The position numbers and the translations under genes were made by a program. From Bacteroides sp. CAG:927 (lineage in GTDB: Bacteria; Bacteroidota; Bacteroidia; Bacteroidales; Muribaculaceae): a DNA stretch of 24,437 nucleotides. A model generated the notes under the pieces. The model was not told the DNA's origin. It worked only from the letters and a program-made list of their open reading frames with translations, and did no database searches. Positions 8,761 to 15,441 of the stretch are shown here, piece after piece. Position 1 is the stretch's first letter, and every line of letters begins with the position of its first letter. Where the stretch lies: assembly GCA_000431155.1 (NCBI GenBank), contig HF985625.1, positions 1 through 24,437 of the forward strand, written 5' to 3'.

Positions 8761-9113
8761 ACTTCAAATCCGACACGCCTATATACCTGCAAATTGCCAA
8801 CTGGTGCTTCACCTGCATAGCCACCGGACAATGGGTGCCCGATGAGCGCATACCTTCCGTGCGCGAGCTTGCAGTGGCCCTGAGCGTCAACACCCACACT
8901 GTTCTCAAAGCTCTGGAGTATCTGCAAAAGCACGACATCATTGCGCCCCGCCGTGGATTGGGATATTTTCTGGCTCCTGACGCACAGCTGCGCGTCAGTG
9001 CCGCACGCAAGGAACAGTTCTTTGCCGATACCCTTCCATCGCTGGCCCGGGAAATGCAACTCCTCGGCATCAGCACCGATGAAGTAATCAAGGCACTTGA
9101 ACAGATGAAATAA
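8757..9113 (+). CDS. GntR-family transcriptional regulator, YtrA-like
   Basis: This 118-residue protein is a winged helix-turn-helix of the GntR family: PIYLQIANW at 8-16, then IPSVRELAVALSVNTHTVLKA and the wing RRGLGYF. There is only a short helical tail, which is the YtrA subfamily layout, with no large effector domain. I start it at 8757, where the ATG overlaps the previous gene's stop (ATGA), not at the in-frame ATG at 8721 that lies inside the permease gene. The likely job is to repress its own operon. The palindrome at 6184-6207 is the obvious candidate operator. There is no T-rich terminator directly after it. Confidence 0.9.
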   Translation: MNFKSDTPIYLQIANWCFTCIATGQWVPDERIPSVRELAVALSVNTHTVLKALEYLQKHDIIAPRRGLGYFLAPDAQLRVSAARKEQFFADTLPSLAREMQLLGISTDEVIKALEQMK

Positions 9114-9139
9114 AAATCAGCTTTTTCAAAACCATACGA

Positions 9140-9181
9140 GCCTGCAGGTTGTTACAATTTTACAAGTAACAATCGGCAGGC
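9140..9181. repeat. Interrupted inverted repeat before the oxidoreductase gene
   Basis: GCCTGC (9140-9145) and TTGTTAC (9149-9155) pair with GTAACAA (9166-9172) and GCAGGC (9176-9181), with a symmetric 3x3 mismatch between them and a 10-base loop. No T-tract follows, so it is a weak terminator candidate for the GntR operon. The TTGTTAC/GTAACAA arms could instead be an operator for the gene at 9233, for which I found no clear TAnnTTTG box. Confidence 0.55.
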
Positions 9182-9232
9182 CATTGGCTTATCTATCCCT
9201 GCCCGTAATTATCAACACTCACATCAGGCATC

Positions 9233-9796
9233 ATGATCACCATTGTTTATGCTAATCCCAATCCGCAAAGCTTCAATCACAGCATTCTAAATAATATAAC
9301 CACCGTGCTCACCGAAAACGGGCGCGACTACAATGTCATAGACCTGTACGCCGATGGTTTTAACCCGGTACTGTCAGAATCCGATATGGAAAAATACATG
9401 CATGGCACTCCAGTCGATAAATTGACCGACAGGTATCAAAAAATGATGCGCACCACCGGCAGCTTAATTTTCATCTTCCCTATCTGGTGGGGCATGATGC
9501 CCGCCATCGTCAAGGGGTTTGTTGACAAAGTGTTCATGAAAGGTGTAATGTACGACACCACACCCGAAGGCGCCTTGCTACCAATGCTCAACATCAGCTC
9601 TTGCTCCATAATCACCTCTTCACAGGAAGACAGTGCCGTACTTGACACATTTTTCAACAGCGTTTTCATTCCTCAGGTGTTGAATCCCGTAGGCATAAAC
9701 AACGTAAAATGGATGAACTGCGACCATGTGGAAAGCTCTGATTCCACTCACCGCAAGGCATTTGTGGATAACATTCTGGTTCAAACAGCCGAATAA
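9233..9796 (+). CDS. NAD(P)H oxidoreductase, flavodoxin-like fold
   Basis: The 187-residue product belongs to the flavodoxin-like NAD(P)H dehydrogenase family (PF02525; MdaB, YwrO and KefF relatives). These cytosolic FMN/FAD enzymes use NAD(P)H to reduce quinones or similar electrophiles. The N-terminal strand and phosphate loop read ITIVYANPNPQSFN (2-15), and the characteristic FPIWWGMMPAIVKGFVDKVF sits at about 82-101. Length is typical. The gene appears to stand alone, bounded by the inverted repeat at 9140-9181 and the hairpin at 9832-9864. The physiological substrate is not evident. A stress-induced quinone or electrophile reductase is the usual assumption, and the upstream palindrome would fit regulated expression. 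Confidence 0.88.
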   Translation: MITIVYANPNPQSFNHSILNNITTVLTENGRDYNVIDLYADGFNPVLSESDMEKYMHGTPVDKLTDRYQKMMRTTGSLIFIFPIWWGMMPAIVKGFVDKVFMKGVMYDTTPEGALLPMLNISSCSIITSSQEDSAVLDTFFNSVFIPQVLNPVGINNVKWMNCDHVESSDSTHRKAFVDNILVQTAE

Positions 9797-9831
9797 CAGT
9801 TTTTTACACAACCAAGAATAAAAGTTAAACT

Positions 9832-9864
9832 CACAGGCGCGGATTAAACCAATCTGCGCCTGTG
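9832..9864 (+). terminator. Strong hairpin without a T-tract, possible terminator
   Basis: A 14-pair stem (9832-9845 with 9851-9864, core CACAGGCGC/GCGCCTGTG, one G-U pair) closes a 5-base loop 36 bases after the oxidoreductase stop. The bases after it (CTGTCATATATG) are not T-rich, so termination is plausible only in the Bacteroidota manner, where weak tails are common. It could also stabilise the mRNA 3' end. Confidence 0.55.
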
Positions 9865-9917
9865 CTGTCATATATGCAAACAATCGACGAAACAATACAA
9901 TTAAAAACTTTTAGAAC

Positions 9918-10391
9918 ATGAAAAAGAAAATCCTTGGCATTGCAGCCGCCATCGTAGCTTTCGTGGCTATAAACGCTTCCGCACAGAACAACGCAACCAA
10001 CTACTGCAATAACAACTGCAACAACAACTGCACTCCCGAAGCTCAATGCCAAAACCCCACCAAATGCAAGAAAGATAAGAAAGAATGCAGAAATCCTTTT
10101 GCCGGTCTTAACCTCACCGATGAGCAGCAAAAAGCCATCAAAGAAATCAAAAGACCCAACTGCAAGGCTTTCTCAGACTCTTGCAAAAATATCAAGGCTA
10201 AGAAAATGCAGTCTGCACGCACCGAATATCTTGCCAAAATCAAGACCATTCTTACTCCCCAGCAGTATCAGCAGTTCCTCGAAAACAATTTTGTCAACGG
10301 TGCTCCCAAGCACAAAAAACACGGTTTCAAAAAACATTACAAAGGCATGAAAGGTGATTTCAAAGGCAAAAGACCCAACAATGCCAAATAA
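9918..10391 (+). CDS. Small secreted Cys-rich Spy/CpxP-like protein
   Basis: The 157-residue product has a signal peptide (hydrophobic core about 5-20, cleavage likely after NASA at 22). It then has a low-complexity Asn/Cys segment with cysteines at 30, 34, 38, 44, 50 and 57, and two more at 82 and 89. Two LTxxQ motifs follow: LTDEQ (66-70) and LTPQQ (112-116), the hallmark of the Spy/CpxP periplasmic family. The tail (about 131-152) is rich in Lys and His. Spy/CpxP proteins are helical envelope-stress chaperones or metal-responsive sensors. The Cys-rich insert and basic tail are unusual and suggest metal or thiol chemistry, but that is inference. It ends 45 bases before a strong terminator. 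I find no TAnnTTTG box upstream. Confidence 0.75.
   Translation: MKKKILGIAAAIVAFVAINASAQNNATNYCNNNCNNNCTPEAQCQNPTKCKKDKKECRNPFAGLNLTDEQQKAIKEIKRPNCKAFSDSCKNIKAKKMQSARTEYLAKIKTILTPQQYQQFLENNFVNGAPKHKKHGFKKHYKGMKGDFKGKRPNNAK
10008..10031 (+). repeat. Two 12-base tandem units inside the Cys-rich gene
   Basis: AATAACAACTGC followed by AACAACAACTGC, differing at one base, encodes the NNNC-NNNC repeat of the secreted protein. The in-frame near-identity suggests slippage or short duplication as the origin of the Cys spacing. Confidence 0.7.
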
Positions 10392-10436
10392 TCACTCAAC
10401 AGCAAGTAACAAAGCAATTGATTTAGCATAAGAAAC

Positions 10437-10489
10437 AGCACTCCGATGCAACTTACGATATAAAAGCGAGTTGCATCGGAGTGCTTTTT
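10437..10489 (+). terminator. Intrinsic terminator with a perfect 17-pair stem
   Basis: The arm at 10437-10453 (AGCACTCCGATGCAACT) pairs without mismatch with 10469-10485 across a 15-base loop, and T runs to 10489. It ends the Spy-like gene and lies just past the end of the convergent acetyltransferase gene. The opposite strand has only a weak T-rich tail, so it may serve mainly the plus strand. Confidence 0.92.
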
Positions 10490-10506
10490 ATGTCCTTATA
10501 TCCGCT

Positions 10507-11574
10507 TTAGTCAAGCATCAGAGCCATGCGCGGACGCACGCTCGGCACGCCCAGCACATCTCCTATGCGCGGTGATGAAAACACCACTTTGGTGAGCACA
10601 TCTATATCCACATCCAGGTCAGGCTGCTTGGTACACTCATCATCAATCTCCACTCTGCCACCGGCCACCCTGTAATAATGGCTGTTGACAGGCATCAGAT
10701 CATCACGCACCCTAATGTTGCAGGTCCATTTCTCATGTGCCGCCGCCATTGCCTCCAGGCACATCAGCACATTCACCAGACGCGCCATGCCGTGAGGATA
10801 GAGCTTGCGCCTTGACCCCTCATTTTCCGAAGCCGGGGCAAGCACCTTAAACGGCATGTCGCCATATATTCCCCTTAATTGTCTCAATGCAGCCGTGCGG
10901 GCATCCACATCCACTCCGAGAAGTTCATTCACCACTACCATATCGTCTCGTACCACGCTCCATGCCATAGACACGATTTCATTCTGGTCATTTGACATCA
11001 CCACCATATGGCCGCCGGTGTCAAGACTGAGGTCGTCAATGATATTAAGGAAATCACGTTGCGAATGTACCACCGCGCCCTCGCGCTCATGCTCCATACG
11101 GCTGAACGCTTCATATACTTCGGGTGCATACGGGTCTTCCATCAGATGATAACTTCCGGTGACAGGGAATGAATGAAACGAAGTGAAACGCTGTGCATCC
11201 ACAAAAAACACGGTACTGAAGCCGAAACGGTCATAATAATAATATAGCCAGTCATGAGCCGGTATGAGCGCACAAAGCATATCGCCGCGTTCTGCCGATG
11301 CATACAGGGCCTCTATCATAAGCTCGCTCATATACCCTTTGCCACGCGCATTGCGCCTCGTGGCGGCTCCGGCCACATAGCTCACGGGCACATCCTTACC
11401 ATGAAACCGCATGGCATATCTCTGCAGCAGCAATGAGCTGACTGTTTTGCCGTTCTTCTCCAGAGTCATGCCATCAGCATCGCTGTACACTCTGCTGAAA
11501 TACATGTCAACATACTCGGATGAATCATCAAAACACTCACTCCATATCCGCTTTATATCGTCCCGTTTGCTCAT
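10507..11574 (-). CDS. Eis-like GNAT N-acetyltransferase
   Basis: The 355-residue product has an acetyl-CoA-binding GNAT core: VAGAATRRNARGKGYMSELM (67-86) contains the R-x-x-G-x-G/A pyrophosphate loop, and YDRFGF (114-119) is the usual end of the first GNAT domain. The protein is much longer than a single GNAT domain. Its C-terminus (about residues 285-345, including the LDVDIDVLTKVVFSS stretch) looks like the SCP2-type domain of Eis-family enzymes, so I place it in the Eis-like group. Substrates of Bacteroidota members are unknown; amines on small molecules or proteins are possible. It lies 79 bases downstream of the DUF4301 gene on the same strand, with a hairpin between. No TAnnTTTG box precedes it, so it may depend on read-through. 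Confidence 0.82.
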   Translation of the reverse strand: MSKRDDIKRIWSECFDDSSEYVDMYFSRVYSDADGMTLEKNGKTVSSLLLQRYAMRFHGKDVPVSYVAGAATRRNARGKGYMSELMIEALYASAERGDMLCALIPAHDWLYYYYDRFGFSTVFFVDAQRFTSFHSFPVTGSYHLMEDPYAPEVYEAFSRMEHEREGAVVHSQRDFLNIIDDLSLDTGGHMVVMSNDQNEIVSMAWSVVRDDMVVVNELLGVDVDARTAALRQLRGIYGDMPFKVLAPASENEGSRRKLYPHGMARLVNVLMCLEAMAAAHEKWTCNIRVRDDLMPVNSHYYRVAGGRVEIDDECTKQPDLDVDIDVLTKVVFSSPRIGDVLGVPSVRPRMALMLD

Positions 11575-11603
11575 ATTCTGTTTGTTTTCTATTTAAACAC
11601 ACT

Positions 11604-11635
11604 GCACCCCGCAACAGTTTCGGGAAGCGGGGCGC
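11604..11635 (-). terminator. GC-rich hairpin between DUF4301 and acetyltransferase genes
   Basis: CCCCGC (11607-11612) pairs with GCGGGG (11627-11632), and two further pairs lie beyond an A/C mismatch. It lies 19 bases past the DUF4301 stop on the minus strand. The tail on that strand (AGTGTGTTTAAATAG) is only mildly T-rich, so it may be a weak terminator or attenuate expression of the following acetyltransferase gene. Confidence 0.45.
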
Positions 11636-11653
11636 AAAATGCGGTAAAAAACT

Positions 11654-13177
11654 TTAAGCCTGATGTGCCGGACGCAGCAAATCATTCACTGTCTTCACAG
11701 GATTAAATGTTTCAATGGGCACCTCAACAAAGGCTGTCAGCCAATCGCTCATGGCACCGTTCCACAATCCGGGAAGTTCCAGAGCGCGCAGGGGCTTGCC
11801 GTGTGATGATTTTTCGGAGATAAATCCTGTTGCGGGATCTACATATTTGGGCAAATCAAACTTGTTGCCATGAATATCCTTGATGTAACATACCAGATCC
11901 ACCGGATTGAAGTGTGTGGCACTTGCCATCATACGGCGATAATCTTCACGCGAGGTATCAATCTGATGGCTCTCCAGAATCTGAAGAGAAGCCGATCCGT
12001 CGGGGTTCACAGCTATGTATGGGCCGCCGCCGGGTTCACCCTCATTACGCACCATTCCGCATACACGCAACGGACGCGACAGTTTCATGTGCAGATACAT
12101 TGCCAACTCGGTATCGTTCATCTTGTCGATACGGCGGTCGGTGATAGAGAAATTGAAATGCAGGAATCCAACCATCTTCTGAAGCGTGCCGCGAGTGTAA
12201 TTGCCTGTGCCGAGATCTGTAAGATACTTCTCTACTTGGTCACGCAACTGCATCAGATATCCGCCAAGCACTTCCTTGTACTCCACCGTAATGCCGCGAA
12301 GCGAGTCCGGCACCACATTGTCAATGTTCTTGATAAACACCACAGCCGAATCAATGTCATTCAGGTTGGCAATCAATGCACCATGGCCGCCGGGACGGAA
12401 CAGCAGATGACCGTCTTCCTCAAAAGGAGTGTTGTCAGGATTCACTGCAATAGTGTCAGTGCTCGGTTTCTGCTCGCTCAGGCTCACATTGAATTTCTTA
12501 CCTGTACGTTTTTCAGTGGCGGGAATCACCTCCGCGAGCTTCTCCTCAAACAGTTTGCGGTGATTGGAGCTTACAGTGAAGTGCAGGTTCACCACACCTT
12601 CACCGTTAGCGGCTGTCTGTGCGCCCTCTGTCAGCTGCTCTTCCACCGGGGTGCGGCTTCCGTCAGGATATGAGTGGAATTTGAGCAACCCCTTGGGCAG
12701 ACCGCCATAATTCATGCCCTCCGGTTTTATTATAGCGGCAATAATATCTTTATATCTCTTTTCGTCCACAAGCTGATGCACTGATTTTCCGTGCAGTCTC
12801 TGTGTGGTGGCATTCAAATCGGCAATGAAGGCCAGCTTGTCAATGTCGGCAATAAGTTTCTCTACAGCCGAACCCGGTGCGGGTACATCTTCATCCCCAT
12901 CCACAAATTCAAACAAAGCCTTGAACATGCGTGAGGCTGCTCCGCTTGCGGGCACAAACTTGCACACTTCGCCGCCATCGGCCAGATATTTGTGCCAGCG
13001 TTCTACCGCTTCTTTGCGCTCTGCCTCATCAAGCACCACGATTCCCTGACCGCTGCGGGCCGCATCATTGATTTTCAGATAAGGGAACCCTGTGCGGAAA
13101 CGTGCCAGCTGTGCTTCCACTTGTTCCTCTGTAATACCCTTTTGGTTAAGTTGTTCCAAATCTTCAGGACGTAACAT
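11654..13177 (-). CDS. DUF4301-family protein with nucleotidyltransferase-like motifs
   Basis: I recognise this 507-residue protein as DUF4301, a family seen mainly in Bacteroidota and without an established function. Several segments look like a sugar-nucleotide pyrophosphorylase. VPASGAASRMFK (75-86) resembles the N-terminal G-x-G-x-R-M loop. LPKGLLKFHSY...RTPVEEQL (160-182) resembles the next substrate-binding block. RPGGHGALI (261-269), then VVFIKNIDNV (279-288), resembles the GHGD...NxDN pair of UDP-sugar pyrophosphorylases. A GT-A-type nucleotidyltransferase role is therefore inferred, not shown. I start at the ATG at 13177 because the upstream in-frame ATG at 13264 lies beyond the -7 box at 13235-13242 and would add an atypical leader. 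No signal peptide; probably cytosolic. Confidence 0.85.
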   Translation of the reverse strand: MLRPEDLEQLNQKGITEEQVEAQLARFRTGFPYLKINDAARSGQGIVVLDEAERKEAVERWHKYLADGGEVCKFVPASGAASRMFKALFEFVDGDEDVPAPGSAVEKLIADIDKLAFIADLNATTQRLHGKSVHQLVDEKRYKDIIAAIIKPEGMNYGGLPKGLLKFHSYPDGSRTPVEEQLTEGAQTAANGEGVVNLHFTVSSNHRKLFEEKLAEVIPATEKRTGKKFNVSLSEQKPSTDTIAVNPDNTPFEEDGHLLFRPGGHGALIANLNDIDSAVVFIKNIDNVVPDSLRGITVEYKEVLGGYLMQLRDQVEKYLTDLGTGNYTRGTLQKMVGFLHFNFSITDRRIDKMNDTELAMYLHMKLSRPLRVCGMVRNEGEPGGGPYIAVNPDGSASLQILESHQIDTSREDYRRMMASATHFNPVDLVCYIKDIHGNKFDLPKYVDPATGFISEKSSHGKPLRALELPGLWNGAMSDWLTAFVEVPIETFNPVKTVNDLLRPAHQA

Positions 13178-13234
13178 AAGTATTAAATTTTGGTAATATA
13201 GTTTTTCAATTTGGCAATGCCGGTTAAGCACCCC

Positions 13235-13242
13235 CAAAACTA
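13235..13242 (-). promoter_or_regulatory. Candidate -7 box for the DUF4301 gene
   Basis: On the minus strand this reads TAGTTTTG, matching TAnnTTTG, 57 bases before the ATG at 13177. No clear -33 element is seen. It supports the shorter start, since transcription would begin near 13228. Confidence 0.5.
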
Positions 13243-13346
13243 ACAAAAATATTTCACACCCCACGCCTTTATATCCATGTTTTTCAGCACATCTCCTGTG
13301 GTTGATTTTTTTGATTGTTTGCAGCTTCCCGATGGATATTTTTACT

Positions 13347-13354
13347 TACCTTTG
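13347..13354 (+). promoter_or_regulatory. Candidate -7 box for the cdsA-purM-mltF operon
   Basis: TACCTTTG matches TAnnTTTG 31 bases before the cdsA ATG at 13386. A TTTG at 13318-13321 is 25 bases upstream, longer than the usual spacing, so the -33 element is uncertain. The box lies downstream of the earlier in-frame ATG at 13302, which argues against that start. Confidence 0.5.
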
Positions 13355-13385
13355 TGGGAAAACCAACTTTGCTTCTGTACGTATA

Positions 13386-14243
13386 ATGAAAAATATATTG
13401 GTTCGTTCCCTGTCGGGCACTGTATATGTGGGCCTTATAATCGCATCTATCGTGTGGGGTGGCTATTTGGCCTATCCCGTACTTTGCGCATTTCTGGCTG
13501 CCGCAGGTATTATTGAGTTTAACCGTATATGCCTCGGCTCACCCACTCTTCCCGGGCGCAAATTTCTTCTTGCCATGGATGTCGCAGCACCTGTATGCGG
13601 CATTTTGGGACTGGCATTCGGCATTCTCTCGCCGCAGCGCATTCCCATGCTATATACAGCACTCTTTTTCCTTTCTTTCCTCTATCTTATTGCCCGCCCC
13701 GTGGCGCAACTCTTTTTCAGCTCGCTTGAGCCTGCCAGATGTCTCACCACATCATTCGGCGGCAATGTTTACATCGCCCTGCCATTACTTTGCTCTTGTC
13801 TTATCCAGCAGTTCTACGGACCCGGAATACTTCTGGCTCTATTTATCATGATATGGTGCAACGACACCGGAGCATTCCTTACCGGCATAACGCTTGGACG
13901 GCACAAACTTTGGGAACATATCTCCCCCAAGAAAACATGGGAAGGATTTTTCGGCGGCATGATATTCTGCACGGCAGCTGCCGTGGCATGTTATTCGCTG
14001 TTTTCCGGTTCATTGGCATTCAGCGCGCACATGAAGCCGTGGGGCATCATTGTTCTGGGCATCACCGTGAGCATCGTAGCCACATGGGGTGACCTCGTGG
14101 AATCAATGCTCAAACGAGCCGCACATGTCAAGGACAGCGGACACATCATTCCCGGTCACGGCGGTGTGCTTGACCGCATTGACTCACTCCTCCTCGTAAT
14201 GCCATGGGCACTCCTTTGGCTCATGTTCATCAACTGGTTTTGA
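13386..14243 (+). CDS. cdsA: Phosphatidate cytidylyltransferase
   Basis: CdsA makes CDP-diacylglycerol from phosphatidate and CTP in the inner membrane, the branch point for phosphatidylethanolamine and acidic phospholipids. The 285-residue product has about seven or eight hydrophobic segments. It carries the complete CDP-diglyceride synthetase signature at about 240-266, including SMLKR, VKDSG, PGHGG and DRID, which hold the metal-binding acidic residues. The start at 13386 (MKNILVRS) is preferred to 13302 because the latter adds 28 atypical residues and precedes the probable promoter. purM follows after 31 bases. Confidence 0.95.
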   Translation: MKNILVRSLSGTVYVGLIIASIVWGGYLAYPVLCAFLAAAGIIEFNRICLGSPTLPGRKFLLAMDVAAPVCGILGLAFGILSPQRIPMLYTALFFLSFLYLIARPVAQLFFSSLEPARCLTTSFGGNVYIALPLLCSCLIQQFYGPGILLALFIMIWCNDTGAFLTGITLGRHKLWEHISPKKTWEGFFGGMIFCTAAAVACYSLFSGSLAFSAHMKPWGIIVLGITVSIVATWGDLVESMLKRAAHVKDSGHIIPGHGGVLDRIDSLLLVMPWALLWLMFINWF

Positions 14244-14274
14244 TTATTCTACTCTTACACATAACTAACCCACT

Positions 14275-15441
14275 ATGAGCGACAAACGCTATAATCTTCG
14301 CGGTGTGTCAGCCTCAAAAGAGGATGTGCACAACGCCATCAAAAATGTTGACAAAGGCCTGTATCCTAAAGCTTTTTGTAAAATAATACCTGATTTGCTG
14401 GGGGGCGATCCTGAGTGGTGCAACATTATGCACGCCGATGGTGCCGGCACAAAATCATCACTCGCTTATGCTTATTGGCGCGAAACCGGCGACCTCAGCG
14501 TTTGGCGCGGTATTGCACAGGATGCCCTCATCATGAACATTGACGACCTGTTGTGCGTCGGTGCCGTTGACAATATCCTCGTTTCATCCACCATTGGCCG
14601 AAACAAAATGCTCGTACCCGGAAGCGTAATCGCAGCCATTATCAACGGTACTGAGGAACTGCTTGCCCGGCTTCGCGAGCTTGGTGTGGGCGTTTACAGC
14701 ACCGGCGGCGAAACTGCCGATGTAGGCGACCTCGTGCGCACCATCATTGTTGACTCCACGGTCACATGCCGCATGCGCCGCAGCGATGTCATCAACAATG
14801 CCAATATCGCTGCCGGTGATGTCATTGTGGGACTGGCCTCTTATGGGCGTGCCACTTATGAAAGCGAGTACAACGGTGGCATGGGTTCCAACGGCCTCAC
14901 TTCAGCCCGTCATGATGTATTTGCCAAACAAATAGCCGAAAAATATCCCGAAACGTATGATGCCGCCGTACCGGAAGAGCTGGTTTATTCCGGTTCATGC
15001 GGCCTCACCGATGAAGTTCCCGGGTCGCCGCTAAATGCGGGCAAGCTCGTGCTCTCGCCCACACGCACTTATGCTCCGGTCATCAAAAAGATTCTGGAGG
15101 TGATGCGTCCCGAAATCCACGGCATGGTTCACTGCAGCGGCGGCGCACAGACCAAAGTGATGCATTTTGTAGAGAACAAGCATGTCATAAAGGACAACAT
15201 GCTCCCAATCCCTCCCCTGTTTGACCTCATCCAGCGCGAAAGCGGCACCGACTGGGCCGAGATGTACAAAGTGTTCAACATGGGCCACCGTATGGAGATA
15301 TACCTCCGACCCGAACATGCCAACGAAGTTATCCGCATAAGCGAAAGCTTCGGCATTCCCGCTCAGGTCATAGGCCGCGTTGAGGACAGCGACACCAATC
15401 GTCTCACAATCATATCTTCCAAAGGAGTATTTGAGTATTGA
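14275..15441 (+). CDS. purM: Phosphoribosylformylglycinamidine cyclo-ligase (AIR synthase)
   Basis: PurM closes the imidazole ring of 5-aminoimidazole ribonucleotide using ATP, the fifth step of purine synthesis. The 388-residue product is longer than the ~345-residue E. coli enzyme and belongs to the divergent Bacteroidota type. Recognisable motifs are DGAGTKSSLA (55-64), NIDDLLCVGA (88-97), GGETAD (144-149), GLASYG (186-191), SNGLTSAR (205-212), HCSGGAQTK (286-294) and FNMGHRME (334-341), the counterparts of DGVGTK, GGETAEM, SNGYSL and FNMG in classical PurM. No other pur gene is nearby. Its stop overlaps the mltF start by 4 bases. A related AIR-synthase-fold enzyme is the alternative, but the ATP and substrate motifs favour PurM. 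Confidence 0.88.
   Translation: MSDKRYNLRGVSASKEDVHNAIKNVDKGLYPKAFCKIIPDLLGGDPEWCNIMHADGAGTKSSLAYAYWRETGDLSVWRGIAQDALIMNIDDLLCVGAVDNILVSSTIGRNKMLVPGSVIAAIINGTEELLARLRELGVGVYSTGGETADVGDLVRTIIVDSTVTCRMRRSDVINNANIAAGDVIVGLASYGRATYESEYNGGMGSNGLTSARHDVFAKQIAEKYPETYDAAVPEELVYSGSCGLTDEVPGSPLNAGKLVLSPTRTYAPVIKKILEVMRPEIHGMVHCSGGAQTKVMHFVENKHVIKDNMLPIPPLFDLIQRESGTDWAEMYKVFNMGHRMEIYLRPEHANEVIRISESFGIPAQVIGRVEDSDTNRLTIISSKGVFEY

Noticed and set aside
8631..9091. Two minus-strand open frames of 142 and 136 codons
   Set aside because: Both lie opposite the permease end and the GntR gene, and neither shows a domain.
11870..12673. A 267-codon plus-strand open frame
   Set aside because: It lies wholly antisense to the DUF4301 gene, whose motifs are convincing; the translated product is rich in His and Cys with no recognisable domain, typical of a shadow frame.
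13277..13516. Short plus-strand frame over the cdsA promoter region
   Set aside because: It overlaps the -7 box and the cdsA start in another frame and has no recognisable product.
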